Shown here: piece after piece, positions 51,629-60,961 of the stretch
Numbering within the stretch: the stretch's first letter is position 1
Layout: the number at the start of each line of letters is the position of its first letter
Assembly (NCBI RefSeq): GCF_900116555.1
Contig: NZ_FPAT01000004.1
Span: 248,001-312,000 of the forward strand
From: Actinopolyspora lacussalsi subsp. righensis
GTDB taxonomy: Bacteria > Actinomycetota > Actinomycetes > Mycobacteriales > Pseudonocardiaceae
Length of the DNA: 64,000 nt
Direction of reading: 5' to 3'
The notes under the pieces: generated by a model
Seen by the model: only the letters and a program-made list of their open reading frames with translations
What the model was told of the DNA's origin: nothing
Database searches by the model: none
Made by a program: the position numbers and the translations under genes

Positions 51629-53671
51629 TCATTCCGATGGGTTCTCCTTCGCCACGAGCGTGAGGACGTCGTACTTGGCGACGGACTCACCGTCCTGGTT
51701 GGTCACGTCCGCGTCCCAGCGCACCTCGCCGTAGTCGGCGTTGTGCCGGGGTGTGATGCGCTTGGCGGTCAGCGTGACCGTGATCTCGTCGCCCGGGTAG
51801 GTGGGAGTCAGGAAGCGCAGGTTCTCCAGGCCGTAGTTGGCCAGCACCGGCCCGGACTCGGGAGCGACGAACAACCCCGCGGCGAACGAGACGACGAGGT
51901 AACCGTGCGCCACCAGCCCCCCGAAGAACGGGTTGGCGGCGGCAGCCTCCTCGTCGGTGTGCGCGTAGAACTCGTCCCCGGTGAACTCGGCGAAGCGCCG
52001 CACGTCCTCCCGGGTGACGGTGCGGGGCCCGCCGACCACGCTGTCCCCGACGCGCAACCGCTCCAGGTGCTTGCGGAACGGGTGAACCGCCGTGGTCTCG
52101 CGGGCGCTGCCCGGCATCCACTGCCGGGTCAGCGAGGTGAGGGTGTCCGGGTCCGCCTGCACGGCGGTGCGCTGCATGTGGTGCAGCACGCCGCGCAACC
52201 CGGCCATCTCCTCGCCACCACCGGCCCGGCCGGGACCGCCGTGCGCCAGCTGCGGCAGCGGTGAACCGTGACCGGTGGACTCCGCGGAATCGTGGCGGTT
52301 GAGCACGAGCATCCGACCGTGCTGGGAGGCGGCACCGGTCACGACCGTGCGGACGAAGTCGGGGTCGGCGGAGACGACCGAACCGACCAGGCTGCCGTGG
52401 CCACGACGTGCCAGCTCCACGGCGTGCTCGGCGTCGCGGTAGGGCATGATCGTGCTCACCGGGCCGAACGCCTCCACCTCGTGCGGCTGCGGCAGCTCGG
52501 GATCGTCGCAGCGCAGCAGCATGGGCGGCACGAAGGCGCCCTGCTCGTAGTCGGCGTCGACGAGTTCGAACGGCGTGTTCGGGTCCCCGTGCACCAGTCG
52601 GCACGACTCCAACAACGCCTTCAGCGAGCGGCGGACCTCCTCGCGCTGTTCCGGATCCGCCAGCGCCCCCATGTCGACCTCGCCGGAGGAGGGGTCGCCG
52701 ACTTTGATGTCGGCGAGTCGCCGCCGAACGGCCTCGGTCACCTCGTCGGCGAGCTCCGCCGGGACGAACGCCCTGCGAACGGCGGTGCACTTCTGGCCCG
52801 CCTTGACGGTCATCTCGGTGACCAGCTCGCGCACGAACAGCTCGAACTCCGGGCTGTCCGGGGTGGCGTCCGGTCCGAGTATCGAGCAGTTCAGCGAGTC
52901 GGCCTCGGCGTTGAACCGCACGCCGCGCCGCACCACGTTGTCGTGCGCGCGGAGGCGCCGTGCCGTGGCGGCCGAGCCGGTGAACGAGAGCGTGTCCTGC
53001 TCCGTCAGGTGGTCGAGCAGATCGCCGGGATCGCCGCACAGCAGCTGGACCGATCCCTCCGGCAGGATGCCGGACTCGACGATCAGCTCCACCAGGCGGT
53101 GTGTCAGGTAGGCGGTCTGCGGAGCTGGTTTGATCAGGGTCGGCATCCCGGCGACGAACGCGGGGGCGAGCTTCTCCAGCGGTCCCCAGACCGGGAAGTT
53201 GAACGCGTTGATCTGCACCGCCACCCCTCGCAGCGGGGTGGCGATGTGCTGACCGAGGAAGGTCCCCTGCTTGCTCAGCGGTTCCGTGGCACCGTCCACG
53301 TAGACGGTGTCGTCGGGCATCTCGCGCCTGCCCTTGCTGGAGTAGCTGAACAGCACGCCGATGCCGCCGTCGATGTCGAACTTGGAGTCGCCCTTGGTGG
53401 CGCCGGTCCGGGCCGAGAGCGAGTAGAGCTCGTGGCGGTGTTCGCGCAGGTGGGAGGCCAACGTCTTGAGCAGCGCGGCCCGCTGGTGGAAGGTGAGCTC
53501 GCGCAACGCGGGACCGACGCTCTCCCTGCCGTAGGCGAGCGCGGCGGCGGGGTCCAGCCCGGAGGTGGAGATCCGCGCGACCTCCTGCCCGGTCGCGGCG
53601 TCGTGCAACGGCGTTCCGGCCGCGTCGGGTCGCTGCCACCGTCCCGCGAGGTAGCTGCGCAATGGCTCCAT
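51629..53671 (-). CDS. paaZ: oxepin-CoA hydrolase / 3-oxo-5,6-didehydrosuberyl-CoA semialdehyde dehydrogenase
   Basis: A 680-residue bifunctional enzyme. The N-terminal aldehyde dehydrogenase (about residues 1-520) has [20 protein letters not shown], the general-base Glu in [10 protein letters not shown], and nucleophile Cys in [11 protein letters not shown]. The C-terminal MaoC-type hydratase (about 540-670) has [18 protein letters not shown] then [14 protein letters not shown], with the catalytic Asp and His. It opens the oxepin ring and oxidises the aldehyde. ATG at 53671 is first in the paaZABCDE operon, facing two TetR-type operators. Confidence 0.94.
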   Translation of the reverse strand: MEPLRSYLAGRWQRPDAAGTPLHDAATGQEVARISTSGLDPAAALAYGRESVGPALRELTFHQRAALLKTLASHLREHRHELYSLSARTGATKGDSKFDIDGGIGVLFSYSSKGRREMPDDTVYVDGATEPLSKQGTFLGQHIATPLRGVAVQINAFNFPVWGPLEKLAPAFVAGMPTLIKPAPQTAYLTHRLVELIVESGILPEGSVQLLCGDPGDLLDHLTEQDTLSFTGSAATARRLRAHDNVVRRGVRFNAEADSLNCSILGPDATPDSPEFELFVRELVTEMTVKAGQKCTAVRRAFVPAELADEVTEAVRRRLADIKVGDPSSGEVDMGALADPEQREEVRRSLKALLESCRLVHGDPNTPFELVDADYEQGAFVPPMLLRCDDPELPQPHEVEAFGPVSTIMPYRDAEHAVELARRGHGSLVGSVVSADPDFVRTVVTGAASQHGRMLVLNRHDSAESTGHGSPLPQLAHGGPGRAGGGEEMAGLRGVLHHMQRTAVQADPDTLTSLTRQWMPGSARETTAVHPFRKHLERLRVGDSVVGGPRTVTREDVRRFAEFTGDEFYAHTDEEAAAANPFFGGLVAHGYLVVSFAAGLFVAPESGPVLANYGLENLRFLTPTYPGDEITVTLTAKRITPRHNADYGEVRWDADVTNQDGESVAKYDVLTLVAKENPSE

Positions 53672-53757
53672 CGTCGCGATCTCCCTGGGTTAGTCCGCCT
53701 GCTGTCCGAGTGCCCGTACCGCCCGTCGTGGCGCGGTCGGGCAACCGAGTTCGCTTA

Positions 53758-53779
53758 TTACTGACCAATCGGTCGGTAA
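53758..53779. promoter_or_regulatory. TetR (PaaR)-type operator 1
   Basis: TTACTGACCAATCGGTCGGT (then AA) is an imperfect palindrome with arms TTACYGACC/GGTCGGTAA. It fits the ACCGACC-type operators known for PaaR-family TetR repressors and lies 87 bp upstream of paaZ, over its promoter region. Confidence 0.7.
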
Positions 53780-53896
53780 AGCATTGTGACGCAGAACAAG
53801 CTCGTGCACAATCACCTGACCGACAGTTGCCCACGAAAAAACCATCGAAGACCGGCAGCGCGGCGCGCGAGGTAACCACGGCGACCCCGGGTAGGC

Positions 53897-53918
53897 AACC
53901 GACTGTTCGGTCAGTATT
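53897..53918. promoter_or_regulatory. TetR (PaaR)-type operator 2
   Basis: AACCGACTGTTCGGTCAGTA (then TT) is a second copy of the same palindrome, 19 bp before the proposed paaI start. Two sites in the divergent spacer suggest joint control of paaZABCDE and paaI-paaK-tetR. Confidence 0.7.
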
Positions 53919-53937
53919 CCGAGGTGGTGAAACCGAT

Positions 53938-54357
53938 TTGGACGCCGAGCACCCGCCGATAGCCGCTCCCACCGCGGCCATGTTCGACGAGGACCACGCC
54001 TCGAAAGCGCTCGGCATAGAGCTGCTCGAAGCCTCGGAGGGGCACGCACACGTGCGGATGCGCGTGACCCCGGAAATGGTCAACGGGCACGCCATCGCCC
54101 ACGGCGGTTACGTGTTCCTGCTGGCGGACACGGCCTTCGCCTGTGCCTGCAACAGCCACGGACCGATCACCGTCGCCGCGAGCGCGCAGATCACGTTCCT
54201 GGCTCCCGCGCACGAGGGAGAGCTGCTGCACGCCAGGGCGGTCGAACGCCACACCAGGGGACGCAGCGGCATCTACGACACCACGGTGTTCCGCGACGAC
54301 GCCGACGGGGAAACCATCGCCGAGTTCCGCGGGCACAGCCGCAGCATCAAGAGTTGA
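53938..54357 (+). CDS. paaI: hydroxyphenylacetyl-CoA thioesterase
   Basis: A 139-residue hotdog-fold thioesterase. Seen: ASKALGIELLEASEGHAHVR, the catalytic-region motif NGHAIAHGGYVFLLADTAFA, and ASAQITFLAPAHEGELLHAR. It releases CoA from dead-end hydroxyphenylacetyl-CoA adducts. The proposed TTG at 53938 has GAGGTGG upstream and gives the family's N-terminal length; the ATG at 53980 would make a 125-residue protein. The stop is 14 bp before paaK. Confidence 0.88.
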   Translation: MDAEHPPIAAPTAAMFDEDHASKALGIELLEASEGHAHVRMRVTPEMVNGHAIAHGGYVFLLADTAFACACNSHGPITVAASAQITFLAPAHEGELLHARAVERHTRGRSGIYDTTVFRDDADGETIAEFRGHSRSIKS

Positions 54358-54371
54358 AGGGATCCACGACC

Positions 54372-55721
54372 ATGACCGAACTCGCCGCGCACACCGAACC
54401 GGCCCCCTCCGGCACCCCACCCCACGACACCTCGGCGGCCGAACCGGACGCCGCGGAACACGCGAGCCGCGCCGAGCTGGCCGAACTGCAACTGCGACGG
54501 CTCCGCGAAACCCTGCGGCACGCCTACGAGAACGTGCCCTGCTACCGGAGGAAGTTCGACGAGGCCGGGGTGCGGCCCGAGGACTGCGAGAGCCTCGCCG
54601 ACCTGGCGAAGTTCCCCACGACCACCAAGAACGACCTGCGGGAGAACTACCCGTTCGGCATGTTCGCGGTCGGGCAGGACCAGCTGCGGCGGGTGCACGC
54701 CTCCAGCGGCACCACCGGCACCCCCACCGTGGTCGGCTACACCCAGCGGGACCTGGACACCTGGGCCGATGTGGTCGCGCGATCCATCAGGGCCGCGGGC
54801 GGCCGACCCGGCCAGAAGGTGCACGTGGCCTACGGCTACGGGCTGTTCACCGGCGGGCTCGGCGCGCACTACGGCGCCGAACGGCTCGGCTGCACCGTGA
54901 TCCCCGCCTCCGGGGGGATGACCGAGCGGCAGGTGAAGCTCATCCACGACCTCGAACCCGAGATCATCATGATCACGCCCTCCTACATGCTCACGCTGCT
55001 CGACGAGTTCCGCAGGCAGGGCCTCGACCCCAGGAGGAGCTCACTGCGGATCGGAATCTTCGGCGCCGAACCCTGGACGGCCGAGATGCGCCGCGAGATC
55101 GAGGAAGCTGCCGGGATCGACGCGGTGGACATCTACGGACTCTCCGAGGTGATGGGCCCCGGCGTGGCGAACGAGTGCGTGACCACCAAGGACGGCCCGC
55201 ACATCTGGGAGGACCACTTCTACCCGGAGATCATCGACCCGGTCACCGAGGAGCCGCTGCCCGACGGCGAGCACGGCGAACTGGCGTTCACCTCGCTGAC
55301 CAAGGAGGCCATGCCGGTGATCCGGTACCGCACCCGGGACCTGACCAGGCTGCTGCCCGGCACCGCACGACCGGGGATGCGCAGGATGGAGAAGATCACC
55401 GGACGCAGCGACGACATGATCATCCTGCGCGGCGTGAACGTCTTCCCCAGCCAGATCGAGGAACTCGTGCTGCGGCAGGACGGCCTCTCGCCGCACTTCC
55501 AGCTCGAACTCACCCGACAGGGACGACTCGACGAGCTCCGCGTCCGCATCGAGGCGGACGAGACCACCACCGACGCACAGCGTTCGGAGGCGCCGGGCGC
55601 GCTGACCGCGGCGATCAAGGACGCGGTAGGGGTGAGCGCTGGCGTGGAGATCGTCGAGCCCGACACGCTGCCGCGTTCGGTCGGCAAACTGCGCCGGATC
55701 GTCGATCTGCGCGAGAGCTGA
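54372..55721 (+). CDS. paaK: phenylacetate-CoA ligase
   Basis: A 449-residue adenylate-forming enzyme that activates phenylacetate to its CoA ester. Seen: the P-loop HASSGTTGTPTVVGYT, AYGYGLFTGGLGAHYGAERL, YGLSEVMGPGVANEC, and GRSDDMIILRGVNVFPSQIE with the hinge Asp and downstream SVGKLRR Lys. It feeds the epoxidase. ATG at 54372 follows GAAGGGAT; in operon with paaI. Confidence 0.95.
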   Translation: MTELAAHTEPAPSGTPPHDTSAAEPDAAEHASRAELAELQLRRLRETLRHAYENVPCYRRKFDEAGVRPEDCESLADLAKFPTTTKNDLRENYPFGMFAVGQDQLRRVHASSGTTGTPTVVGYTQRDLDTWADVVARSIRAAGGRPGQKVHVAYGYGLFTGGLGAHYGAERLGCTVIPASGGMTERQVKLIHDLEPEIIMITPSYMLTLLDEFRRQGLDPRRSSLRIGIFGAEPWTAEMRREIEEAAGIDAVDIYGLSEVMGPGVANECVTTKDGPHIWEDHFYPEIIDPVTEEPLPDGEHGELAFTSLTKEAMPVIRYRTRDLTRLLPGTARPGMRRMEKITGRSDDMIILRGVNVFPSQIEELVLRQDGLSPHFQLELTRQGRLDELRVRIEADETTTDAQRSEAPGALTAAIKDAVGVSAGVEIVEPDTLPRSVGKLRRIVDLRES

Positions 55722-55848
55722 TCGAACCGTCCCGACCGGATCGCCCGGGAAATCCTCGCCGGAGGCGGCGATACCCGGTGGACACCATCCCCGGGGCCGC
55801 GCGGGCCGGTGACCGCGCTCCCCGGCTGATACTGCGAGACTGAAGACC

Positions 55849-56460
55849 ATGGCGGGTGCGGCTACGAACAACGGTGCGGGGCGGGGCAGACCGGGCTACG
55901 ACCTCGATTCACTGCTGCGCACCGCCGTCAAGGTCTTCCACGAGCGCGGCTACGACGGCACGAGCATGGAGGACCTGGCCAAACGGCTCGGCATCACCAA
56001 ATCGGCCATCTACTACCACGTCTCCAGCAAGCAGGAACTGCTGCGGATGAGCGTGGACCGGGCGCTGGACGCGCTGTTCGCGGTGCTGGACGAGCCCGAG
56101 TCGCTGGAAGGGCCCGCCATCGACCGGCTGCACCACGTGGTGCGGCGCAGCGTCGAGGTGCTGGTCGACGAGCTGCCGTTCGTGACCCTGCTGCTGCGGG
56201 TACGCGGCAACAGCAAGGTGGAACGCCAGGCACTCGCCCGGCGCCGGGAGTTCGACCACCTGGTGGGCGAGCTCGTCGCCGAGGCGGAGCGGGCGGGCAG
56301 TCTGCGGCTGGACCTGGACCCGGCACTGACCAGCAGGCTGCTGTTCGGGATGGTGAACTCGGTGATCGAGTGGTACCGCCCCAGGCAGGGGTTGACCAAG
56401 GAGGAGATCGCCGAGGCGGTGACCACGATCGCCTTCGAGGGGCTCAAACGTCACGAATGA
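55849..56460 (+). CDS. paaR: TetR-family regulator, PaaR-like
   Basis: A 203-residue TetR protein. HTH at about residues 18-65: LLRTAVKVFHERGYDGTSME and AKRLGITKSAIYYHVSSKQE. The C-terminal half matches TetR_C_33-like proteins found with paa genes. It likely represses the paa operons in the absence of phenylacetyl-CoA, binding the two palindromes at 53.8-53.9 kb. The gap to paaK is 127 bp. ATG at 55849. Confidence 0.85.
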   Translation: MAGAATNNGAGRGRPGYDLDSLLRTAVKVFHERGYDGTSMEDLAKRLGITKSAIYYHVSSKQELLRMSVDRALDALFAVLDEPESLEGPAIDRLHHVVRRSVEVLVDELPFVTLLLRVRGNSKVERQALARRREFDHLVGELVAEAERAGSLRLDLDPALTSRLLFGMVNSVIEWYRPRQGLTKEEIAEAVTTIAFEGLKRHE

Positions 56461-56497
56461 CTACTGCGCACGACATGGGTTGCGTGGCGGTGCGGGT

Positions 56498-56632
56498 GGC
56501 GGAACCTCCGGGGGCGCCTCGCTGCGGGTGCCCCGACATCGGGTAGGTACTACACAACGTCGGGGCCGTCCTCGCGAGGCACTCCCCGGAGAACCCGCGG
56601 CGGTGCCGGTTACGAGGGTGCTCGGAGTTCGG
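56498..56632 (+). repeat. A-type structured repeat, copy A4
   Basis: Direct orientation: GGCGGAACCTCCGGGGGCGC, then a hairpin with arms GGGTGCCCCGAC and GTCGGGGCCGTCC, loop GTAGGTACTAC, then GAGAACCCGCGGCGGTGCCG. It lies in the 441-base gap 56461-56901 between the TetR and first permease gene, followed by P7 and P8. The remainder of the gap holds only the leader of the permease. Confidence 0.85.
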
Positions 56633-56650
56633 CTGTCGACCCCGGTGGCT

Positions 56651-56674
56651 CCGCGATTTCGCGAGAAATCGACG
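56651..56674 (-). repeat. P palindrome, copy P7
   Basis: CCGCGATTTCGCGAGAAATC at 56651-56670 followed by GACG; core ATTTC-GCGA-GAAAT. Located 19 bp after repeat A4. Confidence 0.85.
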
Positions 56675-56716
56675 CCCACCCCGCCCGAGCCGTGCTGCCG
56701 CACCGCCGCACCAGCC

Positions 56717-56746
56717 CGGCGATTTCGCGAGAAATCGACACCGCCG
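56717..56746 (-). repeat. P palindrome, copy P8
   Basis: GGCGATTTCGCGAGAAATCG at 56719-56738; extra outer pairing (CCCGGC with GCCGGG) extends the symmetry. Located 45 bp after P7. Confidence 0.85.
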
Positions 56747-56901
56747 GGCCACGCGGCGGAGCGGACGGCGGGACTGGATCGGCCCCCGCTGCGCGGACCG
56801 TGTTCGGGCCGCAGGCGTGTTCGTGTTGCCGAACTCCCGTCTCTGCCTGAGAGTGCTATGGGAACACCGAAGTGATCCCTATCACTCGAATGGGGCCGAT
56901 T

Positions 56902-58578
56902 ATGGGCACACCGGCTGGTTCACCGACCCGTGCCACAGTGCAGCTCGATCACGGGGTACGCAGGGATGTGAACCGGATCAGCCTGCTGTTCACCGGGGTC
57001 GGCGCGATCATCGGTTCCGGGTGGCTGTTCGGCGCCCTCTACGCCTCCCAGATCGCCGGTCCGGCAGCGATCCTGTCCTGGATCATCGGCGCGATCATGG
57101 TGCTGTTCATCGGCTTCGTCTACGCCGAGCTGTCGGTGATGTTCCCGGTCGTCGGCGGGATCATCCGCTTCCCGCACTACTCCTTCGGCTCCTTCGCGAG
57201 TTACAGCGCGGGCTGGATCAGCTGGCTGGCCGCCGCCGCGGTCACCCCCATCGAGGTACTGGCCACCATGCAGTACGCCTACCCATACGCGGGCTGGTTG
57301 ATGACTCCGGTGGAGGGAGAGTACCTGGTCAGCGGCTACGGCTGGCTGATCGCGATAGCGCTGATGGCGCTGTACAGCACGATCAACGCGTTGGGCGTCG
57401 GTGTGTTCGCCCGACTGAACAACATACTGGTGTGGTGGAAGCTCGCGGTGATCGTGCTGGTCATCGTGGTTTTCTTCGCCGTGTCGTTCAATCCCGGCAA
57501 CCTCACCGAATTCGGCGGGTTCACCCCGGAGGGCGCCGGGACCATCTTCACCGCCATCCCGGCGGCCGGGGTGGCGTTCTCCTACCTGGGGTTCCGCAAC
57601 GGTGTCGAGTTCGCGGGCGAGACCGACAACCCGCAGCGCAACGTGCCGTTCGCCCTGATCGGCTCGGTAGTGATCACCGCGATCATCTACGTACTGCTAC
57701 AGATCGCCTTCGTCACCGGACTGCCCCAGGAGCTGCTCGGCGATGGTTGGGGCGAGCTGACCTTCGTCGAGAGCGCGGGACCGCTCGCCGGACTGGCGTT
57801 GGTGCTCGGCGTGGTCTGGATGGCCTGGCTGCTGCGAGTGGACGCGATCGTCTCCCCCGCCGACACCGGGCTGATCTACGCGGGTGTGACCACCAGGCTC
57901 TCCTACGCCAACGCCCGCAACGACAACGCACCGCAAGCACTCACCAGACTGAACCGACGGGGCGTCCCCTGGATCTCGGTGCTGCTGATGTTCGTGGTCG
58001 GGTGCTTCTTCTTCCTTCCCTTCCCGGCGTGGTCGAAGTTCATCGGCTTCATCACCTCGGCCTTCGCCGTCTCCTTCGCGCCGGGCTGCCTGGTGGTCGG
58101 CGCCATGCGCCGCCAACTGCCCGACCAGGACCGCCCCTTCCGGCTCCCCGGCGGGGACACGATTCCGCTGCTGGCGTTCTTCTCGTCCAATCTGCTGGTG
58201 TTCTGGTCCACCTGGTCCATCAACGAGAAGATGCTCATCGGGTTGCTGGTCGGCTACGTGGTGTTCGTGATCTACCACGTGACCACCAAGCACGACACGC
58301 CGCCGATCGACTTCAAGGCCGGCTCCTGGTTCCCCGTGTGGCTGGCCGGGATGCTGGCGCTGAGCTACTTCGGGGAGGTCACCCCGAACCAGCCCGCCGA
58401 TGCGGGATTGGTGTTGCAGGGCGGTGACGGCCCGATAGGCGTGGGGCTCGGCGCGTTGATCATCGTGGTGTGGAGCGTGCTGATCTACTACTACGCCATG
58501 GCGGTGCGCCTGCCCTCCCGGCGGGTGGCTTCCTACGTCGAGAAAACCCCCACCGACGCCCCCAACACGGCGGGCTGA
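56902..58578 (+). CDS. APC-superfamily amino-acid permease, copy 1
   Basis: A 558-residue permease with about 12 membrane helices. Seen: the helix-1 break SLLFTGVGAIIGSGWLFGAL (GAIIGSG of APC transporters), PVVGGIIRFPHYSFGSF, GFRNGVEFAGETDNPQRNVP, and DFKAGSWFPVWLAG. It probably imports an amino acid or amine with a cation; substrate unknown. ATG at 56902 was chosen by alignment with its paralogue 400 bp downstream. The two share long stretches that are identical even at silent sites. Confidence 0.88.
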   Translation: MGTPAGSPTRATVQLDHGVRRDVNRISLLFTGVGAIIGSGWLFGALYASQIAGPAAILSWIIGAIMVLFIGFVYAELSVMFPVVGGIIRFPHYSFGSFASYSAGWISWLAAAAVTPIEVLATMQYAYPYAGWLMTPVEGEYLVSGYGWLIAIALMALYSTINALGVGVFARLNNILVWWKLAVIVLVIVVFFAVSFNPGNLTEFGGFTPEGAGTIFTAIPAAGVAFSYLGFRNGVEFAGETDNPQRNVPFALIGSVVITAIIYVLLQIAFVTGLPQELLGDGWGELTFVESAGPLAGLALVLGVVWMAWLLRVDAIVSPADTGLIYAGVTTRLSYANARNDNAPQALTRLNRRGVPWISVLLMFVVGCFFFLPFPAWSKFIGFITSAFAVSFAPGCLVVGAMRRQLPDQDRPFRLPGGDTIPLLAFFSSNLLVFWSTWSINEKMLIGLLVGYVVFVIYHVTTKHDTPPIDFKAGSWFPVWLAGMLALSYFGEVTPNQPADAGLVLQGGDGPIGVGLGALIIVVWSVLIYYYAMAVRLPSRRVASYVEKTPTDAPNTAG

Positions 58579-58981
58579 CCGGAGCTCACTTCCCGCCCGG
58601 GGTCGAGTCACTGCCGCGTTTCGACCCCCGCCGCGGCTGCCACACGGCCGTTTCGAGGAGACCTACCGCCGGTACCACCGCTCCCATACCGCGGGAACCG
58701 CGACCGCGCGGAGCACGTAAACAGGCACACGAGGTCTTCCCGCATAGTGGGAGCTTGCCGGTCAGCGCGCTCCTGATCTTCGCGCGATTCTGATCACACG
58801 TAAAACCACGAATCGCCCGAGATGCGACACGATCGCACGGTCTACGCACTGTTTCGTACACAAAATGTTACTTATTTGCGCGACAGGTTAACCGTTTCGT
58901 GTTGACGAGACCGCCCGAATCCTAGAGAGTCCACGCTCAAAGTAGTTATCGACCTCACAAAGGTACGGAAAGGGCGAATAG
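58579..58981. other. 403-bp spacer between the two permease genes
   Basis: No gene. The right half is AT-rich (58795-58980), with ACAAAATGTTACTTATTTGCG, then TTGACG near 58898 and TAGAGA about 15 bp later as a possible promoter for copy 2, and AAAGGGCG as its ribosome site. The first half contains the end of copy 1 and no clear terminator. It differs completely from the upstream region of copy 1. Confidence 0.5.
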
Positions 58982-60655
58982 ATGGCGACACCAACTGCGC
59001 CACCGACGCAGGCCAAGGTGCAGCTCGATCACGGGGTCCGCAGGGATGTGAACCGGATCAGCCTGCTGTTCACCGGGGTCGGCGCGATCATCGGTTCCGG
59101 GTGGCTGTTCGGCGCCCTCTACGCTTCACAGATCGCCGGTCCGGCAGCGATCCTGTCCTGGATCATCGGCGCGATCATGATCATGCTGATCGGGTTCGTC
59201 TACGCCGAGCTGTCGGTGATGTTCCCGGTCGTCGGCGGAATCATCCGCTTCCCGCACTACTCCTTCGGCTCCTTCGCCAGCTTCAGTTCCGGTTGGATCA
59301 GCTGGCTGGCCGCCGCCGCGGTCACCCCCATCGAGGTACTGGCCACCATGCAGTACGCGTATCCCTACGCGAGCTGGCTCATGGTCGAGTCCGACGGCGA
59401 GTACCTGGTCAACGGAGCGGGATGGTTCGTGGCCATCGGGCTCATGGCGCTGTACAGCGCCATCAACGTGCTCGGCGTCCGGCTGTTCGCCTACCTGAAC
59501 AACATACTGGTGTGGTGGAAGCTCGCGGTGATCGTGCTGGTCATCGTCGTGCTGTTCGCCGCCGAGTTCAACCCGGGCAACCTCACCAACTTCGGCGGCT
59601 TCATGCCCAGCGGGGCGGGGGCCATCTTCACCGCCATCCCGGCGGCGGGTATCGCCTTCTCCTACCTGGGCTTCCGCAACGGTGTCGAGTTCGCGGGCGA
59701 GACCGACAACCCGCAGCGCAACGTGCCGTTCGCCCTGATCGGCTCGGTAGTGATCACCGCGATCATCTACGTACTGCTGCAGATCTCCTTCATCACGGGG
59801 CTGCCGGAACGGCTGTTGGGCAGCGGCTGGGAGAACCTCGAGTTCGCCGAGAACGCCGGTCCGCTGGCCGGGCTGGCGCTGACGCTGGGCGTGGCGTGGA
59901 TGGCGTTCCTGCTGCGCGTCGACGCCGTGATCTCCCCGGCCGACACCGGGCTGATCTACGCGGGTGTGACCACCAGGCTCTCCTACGCCAACGCCCGCAA
60001 CGACAACGCACCGCAGGTGCTGACCAAGCTCAACCGGCAGGGCGTGCCGTGGGTGTCCATCCTGCTGATGTTCGTGGTCGGGTGCTTCTTCTTCCTGCCC
60101 TTCCCGGCGTGGTCGAAGTTCATCGGCTTCATCAGCTCCGCCTTCGCCGTCTCCTTCGCGCCGGGTTGCCTGGTGGTGGGTGCGCTGCGCAGGCAGCTGC
60201 CCGACCAGGACCGCCCCTTCCGGCTCCCCGGCGGGGACCTGATCCCGGTGCTGGCGTTCATCGCCTCCGGCCTGCTGGTGTTCTGGTCGGGTTGGTCGAT
60301 CAACGAGAAGATGCTCATCGGCCTGCTGGTCGGCTACGTGGTGTTCGTGATCTACCACGTCACCACCAAGCACGACACGCCGCCGATCGACTTCAAGGCC
60401 GGCTCCTGGTTCCCGATCTGGCTCGCCGGACTGATGGTCTTCAGCTACTTCGGGGAGATGGACGCCAACGCCGAGGCGGCAGCCAGTCTGCTCAACGGTG
60501 GCGACGGATTCCTCGGCATCGGCACGGGCTCGCTCGTGGTCGCGGTGTGGAGCGTGGCGATGTACTTCTACGCGATAGCGGTACGACTGCCCGCGCGGCG
60601 CGCCGCCGCCTACATCGAGAAAACGCCGACCGACGCGCCCACGACAGCGGGCTGA
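58982..60655 (+). CDS. APC-superfamily amino-acid permease, copy 2
   Basis: A 557-residue paralogue of the preceding permease, about 85-90% similar by eye, with the same GAIIGSGWLFG, NGVEFAGETDNPQ and DTPPIDFKAGSWFP motifs. Differences cluster in the external loops (around residues 125-150 and 275-295) and the C-terminal third. ATG at 58982 follows GGAAAGGGCG. A strong terminator follows at 60710. Likely a transporter of a related substrate under a different promoter. Confidence 0.9.
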   Translation: MATPTAPPTQAKVQLDHGVRRDVNRISLLFTGVGAIIGSGWLFGALYASQIAGPAAILSWIIGAIMIMLIGFVYAELSVMFPVVGGIIRFPHYSFGSFASFSSGWISWLAAAAVTPIEVLATMQYAYPYASWLMVESDGEYLVNGAGWFVAIGLMALYSAINVLGVRLFAYLNNILVWWKLAVIVLVIVVLFAAEFNPGNLTNFGGFMPSGAGAIFTAIPAAGIAFSYLGFRNGVEFAGETDNPQRNVPFALIGSVVITAIIYVLLQISFITGLPERLLGSGWENLEFAENAGPLAGLALTLGVAWMAFLLRVDAVISPADTGLIYAGVTTRLSYANARNDNAPQVLTKLNRQGVPWVSILLMFVVGCFFFLPFPAWSKFIGFISSAFAVSFAPGCLVVGALRRQLPDQDRPFRLPGGDLIPVLAFIASGLLVFWSGWSINEKMLIGLLVGYVVFVIYHVTTKHDTPPIDFKAGSWFPIWLAGLMVFSYFGEMDANAEAAASLLNGGDGFLGIGTGSLVVAVWSVAMYFYAIAVRLPARRAAAYIEKTPTDAPTTAG

Positions 60656-60709
60656 GGCGTCGCCGACCGAGTTCGGACCGCAAGGTCCGGAAACGGCGAG
60701 ATCACAACC

Positions 60710-60735
60710 GGGGCGGGACCGCGTGGTCCCGCCCC
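60710..60735 (+). terminator. terminator of permease copy 2
   Basis: GGGGCGGGACC (60710-60720), loop GCGT, GGTCCCGCCCC (60725-60735), then GTTCTCGTT. The 11-bp stem is perfect, located 55 bp after the stop. Confidence 0.88.
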
Positions 60736-60759
60736 GTTCTCGTTCCGGTGAGTTCCCGC

Positions 60760-60818
60760 GCACGTGCCTCCGGTCGCCGCACGCGTGCCTCCGGTCGCCG
60801 CACGCGTGCCTCCGCTCG
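60760..60818. repeat. short tandem repeat, three units
   Basis: GCACGTGCCTCCGGTCGCC (60760), GCACGCGTGCCTCCGGTCGC with C (60779) and GCACGCGTGCCTCCGCTCG (60800): three 19-21 bp units in the 306-bp gap after permease copy 2. Nothing else is seen in that gap except a possible promoter around 60885-60945 for the next gene. Confidence 0.75.
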
Positions 60819-60961
60819 TGGGCGACACGGGATCCGCCGGTGGAGTAGCGCACACCACACACCGACGAAGCATCACGACACCCCGCATACACTTCGGGTG
60901 GTAAGCCCCTCGGGGTGTAGGCCCTTCGGAATGTAGGCGCAGCAGGCAGACGGGAGCAGTG

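Noticed and set aside
60760-60818. Possible CRISPR or operator array
   Set aside because: Three adjacent 19-21 bp units without spacers; no regulator nearby.
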